Assembly: GCA_016185815.1 (NCBI GenBank)
Contig: JACPMT010000024.1
Location: 1-12,787, forward strand
DNA length: 12,787 bases
Origin: Candidatus Woesearchaeota archaeon
Lineage (GTDB): Archaea; Nanobdellota; Nanobdellia; Woesearchaeales; GW2011-AR4
Reading direction: 5' to 3'
Position 1 is the stretch's first letter; the number at the start of each line of letters is the position of its first letter. Below, piece by piece: positions 12,723-12,787 of the stretch. The position numbers and the translations under genes are program-made. The notes beneath the pieces were generated by a model. The model made no database searches. It worked only from the letters and a program-made list of their open reading frames with translations, and had not been told where the DNA came from.

Positions 12723-12787
12723 ATGAAAAACAAAACAGCATTAATAAATAAAATTAAGCTTTTGCTTGGCAGAGCAAAAGCACCAAA
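12723..12787 (+). CDS. Start of an unidentified gene, cut by window edge
   Basis: The frame opens at the ATG at 12723 and reads MKNKTALINKIKLLLGRAKAP before the window ends. It is basic and probably helical; 21 residues are too few to name a family. Support comes from AAGGTG six bases before the ATG and a TATA box 56 bases upstream. Codons 12-20 contain a perfect inverted repeat (12758-12781). An RNA gene or a short regulated leader peptide is an alternative. Confidence 0.5.
   Translation, partial: MKNKTALINKIKLLLGRAKAP
12758..12781 (+). repeat. Third perfect inverted repeat, inside the first codons
   Basis: GCTTTTGCT (12758-12766) and AGCAAAAGC (12773-12781) form a 9-base stem with the loop TGGCAG. 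It lies 36 bases after the repeat that abuts the ATG, making three perfect stems within 106 bases. Confidence 0.6.

Noticed and set aside
1..12787. CRISPR array, tRNA, rRNA or replication origin
   Set aside because: No regularly spaced repeats, cloverleaf sequence, conserved rRNA stretch or origin repeats were seen on reading both strands.

Overview
The window looks like a piece of an archaeal chromosome, most likely from a euryarchaeal or DPANN-type lineage. Three things point that way. It carries a RadB-type recombinase. Most transcription units start with a TATA-like box centred about 25-31 bases upstream of the start codon, the geometry of leaderless or near-leaderless archaeal mRNAs. Internal operon genes use GGTGAT-type ribosome binding sites. 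The DNA is AT-rich. The exact lineage cannot be fixed from the sequence alone.

Layout. Positions 1-3558 are a leftward operon: a FabZ/MaoC-like hot-dog dehydratase, an SCP-x-type thiolase broken by a frameshift, a DUF35 (zinc ribbon plus OB fold)-DUF362 fusion, and a second SCP-x-type thiolase cut by the window edge. Diverging from it at 3709 is a biotin carboxylase with a long N-terminal extension, followed by a biotin-protein ligase without a DNA-binding domain. A leftward YbgC-like acyl-CoA thioesterase (6386-6784) converges on the ligase. Rightward come a 75-residue membrane protein (6857-7084) and a 926-residue protein with a disordered, Pro/Tyr/Gln-rich first half, one membrane segment and a class A beta-lactamase-like domain (7120-9900). 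A leftward pair encodes the acyl-CoA carboxylase carboxyltransferase and biotin carrier protein (9901-11813). RadB is at 11873-12598. At the right edge a new rightward gene starts behind three perfect inverted repeats.

How the genes could work together. Biotin ligase, biotin carboxylase, biotin carrier and carboxyltransferase make a complete acyl-CoA carboxylase, which would give malonyl-CoA or methylmalonyl-CoA. The thiolases could carry out carbon-carbon condensation or cleavage, the FabZ-like protein a dehydration or hydration, and the thioesterase product release. The DUF35-DUF362 fusion could act as a thiolase partner or scaffold. Together this resembles an acyl-chain building (or degrading) module. 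No acyl carrier protein, ketoreductase or enoyl reductase is in the window, so an ACP-free, CoA-based route is inference. The DUF362 fusion and the beta-lactamase-like protein are the least explained parts.

Caution: the broken thiolase shares an exact 81-base stretch with the left end of the window, next to a 74-base deletion. An assembly error is a serious possibility there. No CRISPR array, tRNA, rRNA or transposon was seen, and no stretch above 300 bases lacks a gene.
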